Source: Lawsonibacter sp.
GTDB taxonomy: Bacteria; Bacillota; Clostridia; Oscillospirales; Oscillospiraceae
Direction of reading: 5' to 3'
Assembly: GCA_022801435.1 (NCBI GenBank)
Contig: JAAWSG010000003.1
Span: 1 to 64,000, forward strand
DNA length: 64,000 nucleotides
The notes under the pieces are model-generated. The model was not told where the DNA came from and ran no database searches. It worked only from the letters and a program-made list of their open reading frames with translations. Within the stretch, counting starts at the first letter, position 1. Each line of letters begins with the position of its first letter. Made by a program: the position numbers and the translations under genes. This document shows, one piece after another, positions 33,398-42,452 of this stretch.

Positions 33398-34699
33398 ATG
33401 GAGAGATATTACCAGCCAGAGATCGAATGCGCGTCCCGGGAGCAAATCAAGGCGTGGCAGGACGAGCGGCTTGTGAAGCAGGTGCGCCACGTCTGGGAGA
33501 ACGTGCCCTACTACCGGAAGAAGATGGAGGAGAAGGGCCTCACCCCTGACGATATCCGGTCCAGCGACGACCTGCACAAGCTGCCCTTTGTCACCAAGGC
33601 GGACCTGCGGGAGGCCTACCCCTACGGGCTGGTGGCCAAGCCCCTGAAGGACTGCGTGCGCATCCAGTCCACCTCCGGGACCACCGGCAAGCGGGTGGTG
33701 GCCTTCTACACCCAGCACGACATCGACCTGTGGGAGGACTGCTGCGCCCGGGCCATCATGGCGGCGGGAGGCACGGAGGAGGACGTGTGCCAGGTGTCCT
33801 ACGGCTACGGGCTGTTCACTGGCGGGCCGGGCCTCAACGGCGGCTCCCACAAGGTGGGCTGTCTCACCATCCCCACCTCCTCGGGCAACACTGAGCGGCA
33901 GATCATGTTCATCCAGGACCTGTCCGCCACCATCCTGTGCTGTACCCCCTCCTACGCCGCCTACATCGGGGAGACCATGAAGGAAATGGGCCTGACCCCC
34001 GACCAGATACCCCTGAAAGCGGGCATCTTCGGCGCCGAGGCCTGGAGCGAGGAGATGCGCCGGGACATCCAGGATACGCTGGGGATCAAAGCCTATGACA
34101 TCTACGGCCTGACCGAGCTGTCCGGGCCGGGCGTGTCCTTTGAGTGCTCCGCCCAGACGGGGATGCACATCAATGAGGACCACTTCATCGCCGAGATTAT
34201 CGACCCCGAGACCGGCGAGGTCCTCCCAGAGGGGAGCAAGGGGGAGCTGGTCTTCACCTCCATCACCAAGGAGGCCTTCCCCCTGCTGCGCTACCGCACC
34301 CGGGACATCTGTATGCTCACCCGGGAGAAGTGTCCCTGCGGCCGTACCCACGTGAAAATGTGCAAGCCCATGGGCCGCTCTGACGATATGCTCATCATCC
34401 GGGGGGTCAACGTCTTCCCGTCCCAGATTGAGACGGTGCTCCTCAACCACGGCTACCCCGCCAACTACCAGATCATTGTGGACCGGGTGAAGTCCACCGA
34501 CACCCTGGACGTGCAGGTGGAGATGACCCCCGAGATGTTCACCGACAACATGGGCGAGATCTCCAAGCGGCAGAAGGAGCTGGTGGACGGCCTGCGCTCC
34601 ATGCTGGGGCTGGCGGCCAAGGTCACCCTGGTGGCCCCCAAGACCATCGTCCGCAGCGAGGGCAAGGCGGTCCGGGTCATCGACCGGCGTAAAATTTGA
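33398..34699 (+). CDS. paaK: Phenylacetate-CoA ligase
   Basis: 433-residue ANL-superfamily AMP-forming ligase that interconverts aryl-acetates and aryl-acetyl-CoA. The P-loop motif STSGTTGKR is near residue 90, the YGLTEL A5 motif is in the middle, and GRSDDMLIIRGVNVFPSQIE is the hinge before the C-terminal domain. Next to iorAB it is the natural partner: in fermenting anaerobes it can run toward free aryl-acetate with ATP gain. Followed 12 nt later by an ACT-domain gene, a conserved pair. Confidence 0.95.
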   Translation: MERYYQPEIECASREQIKAWQDERLVKQVRHVWENVPYYRKKMEEKGLTPDDIRSSDDLHKLPFVTKADLREAYPYGLVAKPLKDCVRIQSTSGTTGKRVVAFYTQHDIDLWEDCCARAIMAAGGTEEDVCQVSYGYGLFTGGPGLNGGSHKVGCLTIPTSSGNTERQIMFIQDLSATILCCTPSYAAYIGETMKEMGLTPDQIPLKAGIFGAEAWSEEMRRDIQDTLGIKAYDIYGLTELSGPGVSFECSAQTGMHINEDHFIAEIIDPETGEVLPEGSKGELVFTSITKEAFPLLRYRTRDICMLTREKCPCGRTHVKMCKPMGRSDDMLIIRGVNVFPSQIETVLLNHGYPANYQIIVDRVKSTDTLDVQVEMTPEMFTDNMGEISKRQKELVDGLRSMLGLAAKVTLVAPKTIVRSEGKAVRVIDRRKI

Positions 34700-34710
34700 G
34701 GAGGCAGCGT

Positions 34711-35145
34711 ATGAGCATCAAACAGATCTCTGTATTTTTGGAAAACAAGCCCGGGTCCCTGTGCGCCATGACCGGGGTGCTGGCCCAGAACCAGATCGGA
34801 ATGCGGGCCTTCTCCCTGGCGGAGACCAGCGACTTCGGCATCGCCCGCATGATTGTGGACGATGTGTACAAGACCGCCACCGTCCTGAAGGACGCGGGCT
34901 TTATCAACAACATCACCCCTGTGCTGGGGGTGGCCATCCCCGACGTGCCCGGCGGGCTGAACAAGGTCCTCCAGGCCCTGACCGACGCCCAGGTGAATGT
35001 GGAGTACATGTACGCCTTTCTGGGAGGGAAGGATGTGGAGCACGCCTACATGATCTTCCGGGTGGCGGACAACGCCGCTGCCGCCTCCGCGCTGGCGGAG
35101 CGGGGGATCAAGGTCGTGGAGCAGGAGGAGATGGACCAGCTGTAG
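34711..35145 (+). CDS. Tandem ACT-domain protein
   Basis: 144 residues built of two ACT domains (about 1-70 and 72-144). The first begins IKQISVFLENKPGSLCAMTGVL, with the ligand-binding Gly after the first strand. ACT pairs commonly bind amino acids. Beside PaaK, it may sense aromatic amino acids and adjust the ligase or its operon. That role is inferred from context. ATG 34711 has GAGGAGG nine nt upstream. Confidence 0.9.
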   Translation: MSIKQISVFLENKPGSLCAMTGVLAQNQIGMRAFSLAETSDFGIARMIVDDVYKTATVLKDAGFINNITPVLGVAIPDVPGGLNKVLQALTDAQVNVEYMYAFLGGKDVEHAYMIFRVADNAAAASALAERGIKVVEQEEMDQL

Positions 35146-35157
35146 ATCTGAGCGCAG

Positions 35158-35191
35158 CCAAATGCCGTCCGGACACCCCGGGCGGCATTTG
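35158..35191 (+). terminator. Hairpin after the ior-paaK operon
   Basis: Stem CAAATGCCG(T)CC / GG(G)CGGCATTTG with an 8-12 nt loop. No clear T-run follows, so termination efficiency is uncertain. Confidence 0.4.
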
Positions 35192-35281
35192 ACTGCCTGT
35201 ATGGCAGGACTCCCCCAAGGGGCTGTCCCCTGGAAGCCGGCGGCGGCACAAAACAACTTGGGCATTTTGGCATAAAACCTC

Positions 35282-35310
35282 TTGCTGGACCGGGATGTGT
35301 GTGGTATACT
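35282..35310 (+). promoter_or_regulatory. Promoter of degV
   Basis: TTGCTG (35282-35287), 17-bp spacer, TATACT (35305-35310). Confidence 0.7.
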
Positions 35311-35347
35311 TTGAATAATCACTTCCGGGATTCTGGAAGGAACAAGC

Positions 35348-36223
35348 ATGGAGGAACATATGAGAGTTGCAGTGATGACCGATACCAACAGCGGCATTTC
35401 GGTGGAGGAGGGGGTCCGGCTGGGGGTCCATGTGATGCCCATGCCCGTGCTGATTGACGGAGAGACCTACTATGAGGGTGTGACCCTGACCCATGAGGAC
35501 TTCTACCGCAGCCAGGAGGCGGGCCGGGCGGTCTCCACCTCCCAGCCCGCTCCCAGCGATGTGCTGTCTATGTGGGACAAGCTGCTGGAGGAGTACGACC
35601 AGGTGGTGCATATCCCCATGTCCAGCGGTCTGAGCGCCTCCTGCCAGACGGCGGCGGGGCTGGCGGAGGACTACGAGGGCAGAGTGCAGGTGGTGAACAA
35701 CCAGCGCATCTCGGTGCCCCAGCGCAGCTCGGTGATGGATGCCCTGCGCCTGGCACGGGCGGGGCGGACTGCGGAGGAGATCAAGCGGGAGCTGGAGCGC
35801 ACCGGCCTGGACTGCATCATCTACATCGGGGTGGACACCCTGGAGTATTTGAAACGAGGGGGCCGCATCACCCCGGCGGCGGCGGCCATGGGCTCCCTGC
35901 TCCAGCTCAAGCCCCTGCTGAAGATCGAGGGGGAGCGGCTGGACGCCTTCGCCAAGGTCCGGGGGCGGAAGGCCTGCCAGGAGCGGCTGGTGGGGGCCAT
36001 GCAGAAGAGCGTGGAGGAGTTCCGCCAGAAGGAGGGGGCCATCTGCGTGGGCGCGGCGGGGACCTTCCGCACCCCGGAGGAGGGGGAGCGCTGGCGAATG
36101 CTGGCGGAGCAGACCTTCCCCGGGGAGGAGATCCGGTACGACCCCCTGGCGCTGAGCATCGGCTGCCACACCGGGCCCGGGGCCTTCGGCATGGCGGTGT
36201 GGCGCAGGGCGGACCTGGGATGA
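35348..36223 (+). CDS. DegV family fatty-acid-binding protein
   Basis: 291 residues. DegV (FakB-type) proteins bind a fatty acid for phosphorylation by FakA. Visible are the N-terminal MTDTNSGIS loop with the Thr/Ser that bind the carboxylate, HIPMSSGLSAS in the middle, and LKRGGRITPA near residue 175. Two in-frame starts are possible, ATG 35348 (AAGGA six nt upstream) and ATG 35360 (GGAGGA five nt upstream). I keep the first. No fakA is nearby. Monocistronic. Confidence 0.9.
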   Translation: MEEHMRVAVMTDTNSGISVEEGVRLGVHVMPMPVLIDGETYYEGVTLTHEDFYRSQEAGRAVSTSQPAPSDVLSMWDKLLEEYDQVVHIPMSSGLSASCQTAAGLAEDYEGRVQVVNNQRISVPQRSSVMDALRLARAGRTAEEIKRELERTGLDCIIYIGVDTLEYLKRGGRITPAAAAMGSLLQLKPLLKIEGERLDAFAKVRGRKACQERLVGAMQKSVEEFRQKEGAICVGAAGTFRTPEEGERWRMLAEQTFPGEEIRYDPLALSIGCHTGPGAFGMAVWRRADLG

Positions 36224-36253
36224 GAAAAATCCCCCGCGGAGAAGGCGTCGGAG

Positions 36254-36281
36254 GTCCTGAAGCGGATACGCGCTTCAGGAC
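36254..36281 (+). terminator. Terminator after degV
   Basis: 11-bp stem GTCCTGAAGCG / CGCTTCAGGAC, 6-nt loop, followed by a weak T-rich stretch (TTCTCT). Confidence 0.55.
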
Positions 36282-36318
36282 TTCTCTGCTCTGGTTTCTT
36301 GCAGGCGCGGTTTGCCTC

Positions 36319-36347
36319 TTGTCTTTTCCGCGATTTTGGGATATAAT
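36319..36347 (+). promoter_or_regulatory. Promoter of gdpP
   Basis: TTGTCT (36319-36324), 17-bp spacer, perfect TATAAT (36342-36347). Confidence 0.75.
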
Positions 36348-36475
36348 GAACTGCCCTTTTAATTTTCTGCCTGCCCATTTTGTTTGTCCGGCTCAAACTG
36401 TCCCGCGCCCGCCGGGACGGGGGACCGAGCGGGACCGTGGAGCACTCTGCCGCGACCGGGAAAGGAGGACTCCCT

Positions 36476-38458
36476 TTGAACCGCAAGCTCAACCAGCTGC
36501 TGCAGCCCAGCTATCAGCTCTATTTTTTCTGCCTGCTCCTCTTCACCCTGCTCTCTGCCCTGTACTCCCTGCCCCTGGCGGCGGCGGAGCTGGCGGCGGT
36601 GGTCTGCCTGGGCCTGTACAGCCGGGTCAGCGCCAGGCGCAGACGCAGGGAAATCACCAAATATCTGGAGAACTACGCCGGGACTGTGGACACCGCCACC
36701 AAGGACACCATGGTCAACGCCCCCCTGCCCATGATTATGTTCCGGCCCGAGAGCGGAGACATCGTCTGGACCAACGACCGCTTCCTGGAGCTGTCCGACA
36801 AGCGGGAGCACCTGTACGACGCCAAGCTGTCCAGCCTGGCCCCCGAGCTCGACACCCGGTGGCTGATGGAGGGCCGGCAGGAGTGCCCGGACGAGGTCGC
36901 CTACGCAGGGCGGCGGTTCCTGGTTTTCGGCCACATGGTCCGCACCGGGGGGCGCAGCGGCGGATTCCTGGCCACCACCTACTGGGTGGATATCACCGAG
37001 CTCTCCCAGGTGAAGGAGCAGTTCTACGCCACCCGGCCGGTGGCGGCGGTGCTCCTTCTGGACAACTACGATGACCTGATGAAAAACCTCAGTGAAAATG
37101 AGCGCTCCAACGTCATGGCGGACCTGGACTCCCGGCTGGAGAGCTGGGTCTCCCACACCGGGGGGTTTCTCCGGCGGTATCAGCGGGAGCGCTACCTCTT
37201 CATCTTTGAGCAGAGGTATTTGCCCGGATTTATTGAGAGCAAGTTTGACATCCTGGACACGGTGCATCAGGTGGTCAACCCCAGCGGCATCAACGCCTCC
37301 CTGTCCATCGGGGTGGGCACGGAGGGGGACAGCTACCGGGAACTGCTCGACTTCGCCAACCTGTCCATCGACATGGCCCTGTCCCGGGGCGGGGACCAGG
37401 CGGTGGTGCGCAACAAGCTCACCTTCGAGTTCTACGGGGGCCGCTCCAAGGAGACCGAGAAGCGCACCAAGGTGAAGAGCCGGGTCATGGCCAACGCCCT
37501 GTCCTCCCTCATCTCGGACTCCTCCCAGGTGTTTATCATGGGGCACAAGTCCCCCGACAACGACGCGGTGGGGGCCGCGGCGGGGGTGTGCGCCCTGTGC
37601 CGGAAGAACGGGATCTCCGCCCACATCGTCCGGGAGGAGCGCACCAGCCCCGCCCAGGAGCTCATTGACCGGCTCATCCCCCTGCCCGAGTACAGCGACT
37701 GCTTCCTGCTGGCGGAGGACGCGCTGAATATTGTGGGCAACCGCTCCCTGGTGGTGGTGGTGGACACCAACCGGCCCGAGCAGGTGCAGTCCCTGGAGCT
37801 GCTTCAGGCGTGCAGCCGGGTGGCGGTCATCGACCACCACCGGCGGGCGGCCACCTATATCGAGGGGGCGGCGCTGAACTACCACGAGCCCTACGCCTCC
37901 TCCGCCTCCGAGCTGGTCACCGAGCTGCTCCAGTACATCATCGAGCCCAACCACCTCCTCCGGGCGGAGGCGGAGGCCCTGCTGGCGGGCATCATGCTGG
38001 ACACGAAAAATTTTACAATGCGCACCGGCGGCCGGACCTTTGAGGCGGCGGCCTTCCTCCGGCGCTCCGGGGCGGACACGGCGGAGGTCAAAAAGCTCTT
38101 CCAGAACGACCTGGCGGGGACCATCGCCAAGTACTCCATCATCCAAAACGCCCGCCTGTACCGGGACGGCATCGCCGTGGCGGTGGCGGACCAGCCGGTG
38201 GGGCGGGTCACGGCGGCCCAGGCGGCGGATGAGCTGCTGAACATCATCGGCATCGAGGCGTCCTTCGTCATCTCTCCCGACGGGGAGCGGGTGAACGTGT
38301 CGGGCCGCTCCATGGGGGACACCAACGTCCAAATCATCCTGGAGCAGCTGGGGGGCGGAGGAAACGCCGCCGCCGCCGGAGGACAGATCTCGGGCAAGAC
38401 GCCGGAGGAGGTAGCCGCCCTTCTGGCCCGGGCCATCGACAAGTATCTGGAGGAGTAG
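36476..38458 (+). CDS. gdpP: Cyclic-di-AMP phosphodiesterase GdpP (YybT family)
   Basis: 660 residues. Membrane-anchored enzyme hydrolysing c-di-AMP, which controls potassium and cell-wall homeostasis. Two N-terminal hydrophobic segments (about 15-50) are followed by a PAS-like domain and a degenerate GGDEF domain (about 175-310). The DHH/DHHA1 catalytic part has PDNDAVG near 360 and the DHH triad near 452. I chose TTG 36476 with AAAGGAGG six nt upstream, which gives the usual family length. A GTG-led frame from 36380 has no such site. Upstream of rplI-dnaB, as in most Firmicutes. Confidence 0.94.
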   Translation: MNRKLNQLLQPSYQLYFFCLLLFTLLSALYSLPLAAAELAAVVCLGLYSRVSARRRRREITKYLENYAGTVDTATKDTMVNAPLPMIMFRPESGDIVWTNDRFLELSDKREHLYDAKLSSLAPELDTRWLMEGRQECPDEVAYAGRRFLVFGHMVRTGGRSGGFLATTYWVDITELSQVKEQFYATRPVAAVLLLDNYDDLMKNLSENERSNVMADLDSRLESWVSHTGGFLRRYQRERYLFIFEQRYLPGFIESKFDILDTVHQVVNPSGINASLSIGVGTEGDSYRELLDFANLSIDMALSRGGDQAVVRNKLTFEFYGGRSKETEKRTKVKSRVMANALSSLISDSSQVFIMGHKSPDNDAVGAAAGVCALCRKNGISAHIVREERTSPAQELIDRLIPLPEYSDCFLLAEDALNIVGNRSLVVVVDTNRPEQVQSLELLQACSRVAVIDHHRRAATYIEGAALNYHEPYASSASELVTELLQYIIEPNHLLRAEAEALLAGIMLDTKNFTMRTGGRTFEAAAFLRRSGADTAEVKKLFQNDLAGTIAKYSIIQNARLYRDGIAVAVADQPVGRVTAAQAADELLNIIGIEASFVISPDGERVNVSGRSMGDTNVQIILEQLGGGGNAAAAGGQISGKTPEEVAALLARAIDKYLEE

Positions 38459-38460
38459 GC

Positions 38461-39225
38461 GTGAGACGAGGAGAAATGAAATCACGTTTTGCCCTTTTGC
38501 TGGCCGCCGTTCTGCTGGCCGGCTGTCACGGGCCGGATCCCCTCCCTGACGGGTCAATCGGGGAACCGCCCCCCGCCGCCTCCAGCGGTTCAGAGCTGGA
38601 GGTGTCTGCCCCGCTGGAGCCGCCTCTGCCGGACTGGGTGAAGGAACAGCCCGTCCCGGAGTTCCTGGACGAGGAACAGCAGCAGCTTTTTCTCCACGCC
38701 TTTTGTGCCATCAGCTTTCTGGGGGGTGTTTCCACTGGAGGCGTGGAGAACTTTCCCCTGGCGGACGGTTCCCTTCCCGTCATAGAGAACTACGCGTGTG
38801 TGGAGCTGGACGGCTGGACTTACGTCATTGCCCAGGGGCGCTACCGGCGGTGGGAGGATTTCCAGGCCATGCTGGACGGCCTGTTCACCCCGGTGTATCA
38901 GGAGGAGCTGCTTCGGCCTCCCCAAGGGGACGGGACGGTTCTGCACCGGTTCCGACCCGCCGAGGACGGGCTGATGTGCTTTTTGGAGGCGGACCGGGGC
39001 AGCGACCTGGAGTACGACTGGTGTGAGACCCCCGACTCCTATGAGCTGACCAGCCGGAGCGAGGACGAGATACGCTTCGACCTCATCGGCCACTATGCCA
39101 TACTGGGCTATGACGAGGAGGCAGAGATGCCAGTGCCGGAGGGGGAGTACACCAGGCGGTTCCCCATCCGCATGGAGCGCACCGGCCAGGGCTGGCGGGT
39201 GGCGGAAATTCATGTTCCCTGGTAA
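38461..39225 (+). CDS. Putative lipoprotein, 254 aa
   Basis: No family recognised. Signal peptide of lipoprotein type: basic start, hydrophobic core, lipobox LLAG with Cys22. Then a Pro/Ser-rich spacer and an acidic soluble domain of about 200 residues, expected on the outer face of the membrane. GTG 38461 has GGAGG seven nt upstream; ATG 38476 is an alternative and keeps the signal peptide. It is inserted between gdpP (2-nt gap) and rplI, which usually adjoin directly. Confidence 0.75.
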   Translation: MRRGEMKSRFALLLAAVLLAGCHGPDPLPDGSIGEPPPAASSGSELEVSAPLEPPLPDWVKEQPVPEFLDEEQQQLFLHAFCAISFLGGVSTGGVENFPLADGSLPVIENYACVELDGWTYVIAQGRYRRWEDFQAMLDGLFTPVYQEELLRPPQGDGTVLHRFRPAEDGLMCFLEADRGSDLEYDWCETPDSYELTSRSEDEIRFDLIGHYAILGYDEEAEMPVPEGEYTRRFPIRMERTGQGWRVAEIHVPW

Positions 39226-39298
39226 TTCACCCACCCGCGGGGTGGAACGCGAAACAGAATTGAGACAAAGGACTACAAGTCAGAAAGGACCGATGGAT

Positions 39299-39745
39299 AT
39301 GAAAGTTATTTTACAGCAGGACGTGAGAGGTCAGGGCAAGAAGGGGCAGCTGGTGGAGGTTTCTGACGGGTACGCCCGGAACTTCCTCCTGCCCCGGAAG
39401 CTGGCTGTCACCGCCACGGCGGAGAATCTGAACACCATGAAGCAGCAGGAGAAGGCCAAGAAGGCCCAGGAGGCCGCGGAGAAGGCCGCCGCGGAGGCCA
39501 CCGCCAAGCAGCTGGAGGGTCTGATGGTGAAGATCCCCGCCAAGGCCGGCGAGGGCGGGAGACTGTTCGGCGCCGTCACCGCCAAGGAGGTCTCGGAGGC
39601 CCTCTTGACTCAGCACGGGGTGGATATCCCAAAAAGCAAGCTGGTGCTGGAGGAGCCCATCAAGTCCTGCGGCGGCTACCAGATCAAGGCCAAGCTGGGC
39701 TATGAGATCAGCGGTGTGGTCAACGTGATGGTGACCGAGGGCTGA
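39299..39745 (+). CDS. rplI: 50S ribosomal protein L9
   Basis: 148 residues. Canonical start MKVILQQDVRGQGKKGQ with the N-terminal RNA-binding domain. A long connecting helix rich in Lys/Ala/Glu and a C-terminal domain follow. ATG 39299 gives the family N-terminus. An in-frame ATG at 39293 would add two residues and sits only three nt after the AAAGGA site. Upstream of dnaB in the conserved gdpP-rplI-dnaB order. Confidence 0.96.
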   Translation: MKVILQQDVRGQGKKGQLVEVSDGYARNFLLPRKLAVTATAENLNTMKQQEKAKKAQEAAEKAAAEATAKQLEGLMVKIPAKAGEGGRLFGAVTAKEVSEALLTQHGVDIPKSKLVLEEPIKSCGGYQIKAKLGYEISGVVNVMVTEG

Positions 39746-39818
39746 TCCCCCGCCGCCGGCGAAACGCGGAGCGGACCCGTACCGGCCGCGCCCCGCAAAT
39801 CAACAGGAGGTGACCCCG

Positions 39819-41174
39819 TTGCCCACGGAAGACGAGCTGCTGCTCCGGCAGCTCCCCCACAGCATTGACGCGGAGCAGGCGGTGCTGGGCGCCATGCTCA
39901 TCGACCCCCGGTGCGTGCCGGAGGTCATCGACAAGCTGCGCCCGGACGACTTCTATCTGCGCCAGAACCGGGAGATTTACGAGACCATCTACACCATGTT
40001 CAACTACTCCCTCACCATCGACCCCGTGACGGTGCTGGAGCAGCTGCGGCAAAACGGGTACTATGACGAAAATCTCTCCCGGGGCTATCTGCTCCAGCTG
40101 ATGGATACCACCCCCACCGCCGCCAATGTGGGGGATTATATCGACATTTTGAAGGACAAGACCCTCCTGCGCCGGGTGGCGGAGACGGCGGGGGAGCTGA
40201 CCGAGCTGATCCAGCGGGGGACGGACACCGGCCAGGACGTGCTGGAGGCGGCGGAGCAGCGGATTTACGCCATCCGCCAGGGGCGGGCGGACCGGGGCCT
40301 GACCCCCATCTCCCAGGTGCTGCTGAACGTGATGGAGCGCCTGGACGAGCTGGCCGCCAGCTCCAGCGAAATCTCCGGCCTGTCCACCGGCCTGCGCGGC
40401 CTGGACCGGGCCATCTCGGGACTGAACAAATCCGACCTCATCCTCCTGGCCGCCCGCCCCGGTATGGGAAAGACCTCCATGGCCCTGAACATCCTCCTGG
40501 AGGCGGGCAAGCGCTCAGGCAAGCAGGCGGCCTTCTTCTCCCTGGAAATGAGCCAGGAGCAGCTGGCCATGCGGCTGATCTCCGGGGAGTGCTTTTTGGA
40601 CAACAAGAAGCTGGTCACCGGAAAGCTCAGCGAGGAGGACTGGGAGAAGGTGGCGGTGGCGGTGGACTCCCTGAACCGGGCCAAGATTCTTATTGACGAC
40701 GACTCTTCCGTGACGGTGGCCGACATCAGCGCCCGGTGCCGCCGGGTGGAAAACCTGGGGCTGGTGATCATCGACTACCTCCAGCTGATGCAGTCCTCCG
40801 GAGGAAAAACCAGCACCCGGGGGGAGAACCGGCAGCAGATCGTCTCCGACATCTCCCGCTCCCTGAAGATCATGGCCAAGGAGCTGAACGTCCCGGTGCT
40901 CTGCCTCAGCCAGCTCTCCCGCGCCAACGAGTCCCGGCAGGACAAGCGGCCCATGCTCTCCGACCTGCGGGAGTCGGGGGCCATTGAGCAGGATGCGGAC
41001 ATTGTGCTCTTCCTCTACCGGGAGGGCTACTACAACAAGGACACGGAAAACCCCAATCTGGCCGAGTGCATCATCGCCAAAAACCGCCACGGGGAGACCC
41101 GCACGGTGGAGCTGCAATGGCTGCCCGACTTCACCACCTTCAGCGATGTGGAGTGGAAGCGGGAGGCCCCCTGA
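39819..41174 (+). CDS. dnaB: Replicative DNA helicase DnaB
   Basis: 451 residues. Hexameric 5'-3' helicase of the replisome (DnaC in Bacillus naming). N-terminal helical domain with QLPHSIDAEQAVLGAML. RecA-like domain with Walker A ARPGMGKTS near residue 213, the VIIDYLQLM Walker B, and the C-terminal EQDADIVLFLYR. I chose TTG 39819, eight nt after AGGAGG; the GTG at 39810 abuts that site. No intein or insertion. Confidence 0.96.
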   Translation: MPTEDELLLRQLPHSIDAEQAVLGAMLIDPRCVPEVIDKLRPDDFYLRQNREIYETIYTMFNYSLTIDPVTVLEQLRQNGYYDENLSRGYLLQLMDTTPTAANVGDYIDILKDKTLLRRVAETAGELTELIQRGTDTGQDVLEAAEQRIYAIRQGRADRGLTPISQVLLNVMERLDELAASSSEISGLSTGLRGLDRAISGLNKSDLILLAARPGMGKTSMALNILLEAGKRSGKQAAFFSLEMSQEQLAMRLISGECFLDNKKLVTGKLSEEDWEKVAVAVDSLNRAKILIDDDSSVTVADISARCRRVENLGLVIIDYLQLMQSSGGKTSTRGENRQQIVSDISRSLKIMAKELNVPVLCLSQLSRANESRQDKRPMLSDLRESGAIEQDADIVLFLYREGYYNKDTENPNLAECIIAKNRHGETRTVELQWLPDFTTFSDVEWKREAP

Positions 41175-41175
41175 G

Positions 41176-41595
41176 ATGGCGGTGCTCCATGCTGTCCCAA
41201 GTGTTCGGGATATGCCCCCTGCCCCCCAAAGCCCCCTGCCCATGTACTTCGCCCCCGTCTTTGCCGGAATGGGCGTGGCGGGGCTGGCGGCGGTGAGCTG
41301 GGAGCTGCCCGCCATCCTGCTCCTGTGTTCTACGGGAGAGCGCTCCGCCCTGGACAGTCTCTTCCAGGACGCCCCGGAGGGCTGGCAGGTGGAGCAGCGT
41401 ACCGCGCTGGGTCCGGTCCGGCGGGTGAGCCTCCGCTTCTCTGACGCGCTGGACTTCACCCCCGTCCCGGAGCGCTTCGTGGTGACCGGCCAGACCTATG
41501 ACTGGAACTGGACCCACGCCCAGCGGTATGAGATCACCTATACCACCCAGTTTCATCTGGTGGTCTCCGCCGTCCCGGTGGGAGGTGCGCCATGA
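41176..41595 (+). CDS. Hypothetical protein, 139 aa (paralogue of next gene's C-terminus)
   Basis: No family recognised. A hydrophobic segment near residues 22-50 suggests a membrane anchor. The last ~45 residues (FTPVPERF ... DWNWTHAQRYEITYTT ... HLVV) closely resemble the end of the protein encoded next. It follows dnaB by one base and overlaps the next ATG by 4 nt. Probably an ancient tandem duplication with divergence. Confidence 0.7.
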   Translation: MAVLHAVPSVRDMPPAPQSPLPMYFAPVFAGMGVAGLAAVSWELPAILLLCSTGERSALDSLFQDAPEGWQVEQRTALGPVRRVSLRFSDALDFTPVPERFVVTGQTYDWNWTHAQRYEITYTTQFHLVVSAVPVGGAP

Positions 41596-42437
41596 GCCTG
41601 GGGGACCGTATGAGAGAGCATCTGGGCGCGGAAAAACCGCCGGACCGGGAGCGGGAGCGCGCCCTGAACCGGGGGGTCTGGCCCGCCGGAGCCGCTCTGG
41701 CATGGGTGGTGCTCTCCCTGCTGGCGGGCCTGGTGCTCTTCCACCCCGCCTTCACCACTTGGCTCCTGCGCTCCGGCGGAGGAGCAGACCTCAAAAGCCT
41801 GCTGACCGGCCACCTGCTCTGCTGTCAGGCCATCGCGGCGGGGATGGGGATCGCGGTGGCGGGCAGCGGCGGGTTCGCCCTCCTCCAGCTGGCCTGGGTG
41901 GGGAAGCACGTCCGGGCCATTTTTCGGGAGCGGCGGGCGCTGACGGACCCCGGCAGGGAGGAACTGATGCAGCAGCTGGGGAACGAGGCGGTCCACGCCA
42001 TGGCGGGGGTCATCCTGCTGTGCGGCATGGCCATGTCCCTCATCTTCACCGCCTGCTTCGGGTACATCGGCGCCCAGGAGGGCATCTGGAGCTTCCCCCA
42101 AGAAATCCGGGCCGACCTCCGCCAGCTGGAGACGGGGGAGCTGGAGGAGCTGGAGGTCTGGTTCCACCCCAACAGCCGCCCCGCCTGCCTGCCCGGCCCC
42201 TACAGCCCGGTCAAGGACCAGCCCCGGCCCGTCACCCGCTTTCCCGCCATCGGGGAGGACACCGGATGGGAATGGCTCATACTCTTCGTCCCTGACGGGA
42301 TGCGCTTCACTCCCGACCCGGAGCGCCCCTTTGACGAGACCCGGACCGTGGACTGGAACCTGGCGCACGCCCAGCGGTATCAGGTCCGCTATACCACAAA
42401 TTTACATCTGGCGGTGGAGATCACGCCGGTGTGCTGA
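41592..42437 (+). CDS. Hypothetical membrane protein, 281 aa
   Basis: Four hydrophobic segments (about 30-55, 75-100, 135-165 and a shorter one) with an RERRALTDPGREELMQQLGNEAV cytoplasmic loop. The C-terminal soluble domain ends in FTPDPERPFDETRTVDWNLAHAQRY, paralogous to the previous gene. Start ATG 41592 behind GGGAGG. It lies 15 nt before tilS, so in the same operon. Function unknown. Confidence 0.72.
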   Translation: MSLGDRMREHLGAEKPPDRERERALNRGVWPAGAALAWVVLSLLAGLVLFHPAFTTWLLRSGGGADLKSLLTGHLLCCQAIAAGMGIAVAGSGGFALLQLAWVGKHVRAIFRERRALTDPGREELMQQLGNEAVHAMAGVILLCGMAMSLIFTACFGYIGAQEGIWSFPQEIRADLRQLETGELEELEVWFHPNSRPACLPGPYSPVKDQPRPVTRFPAIGEDTGWEWLILFVPDGMRFTPDPERPFDETRTVDWNLAHAQRYQVRYTTNLHLAVEITPVC

Positions 42438-42452
42438 CTTGGGGGGGCTGCT

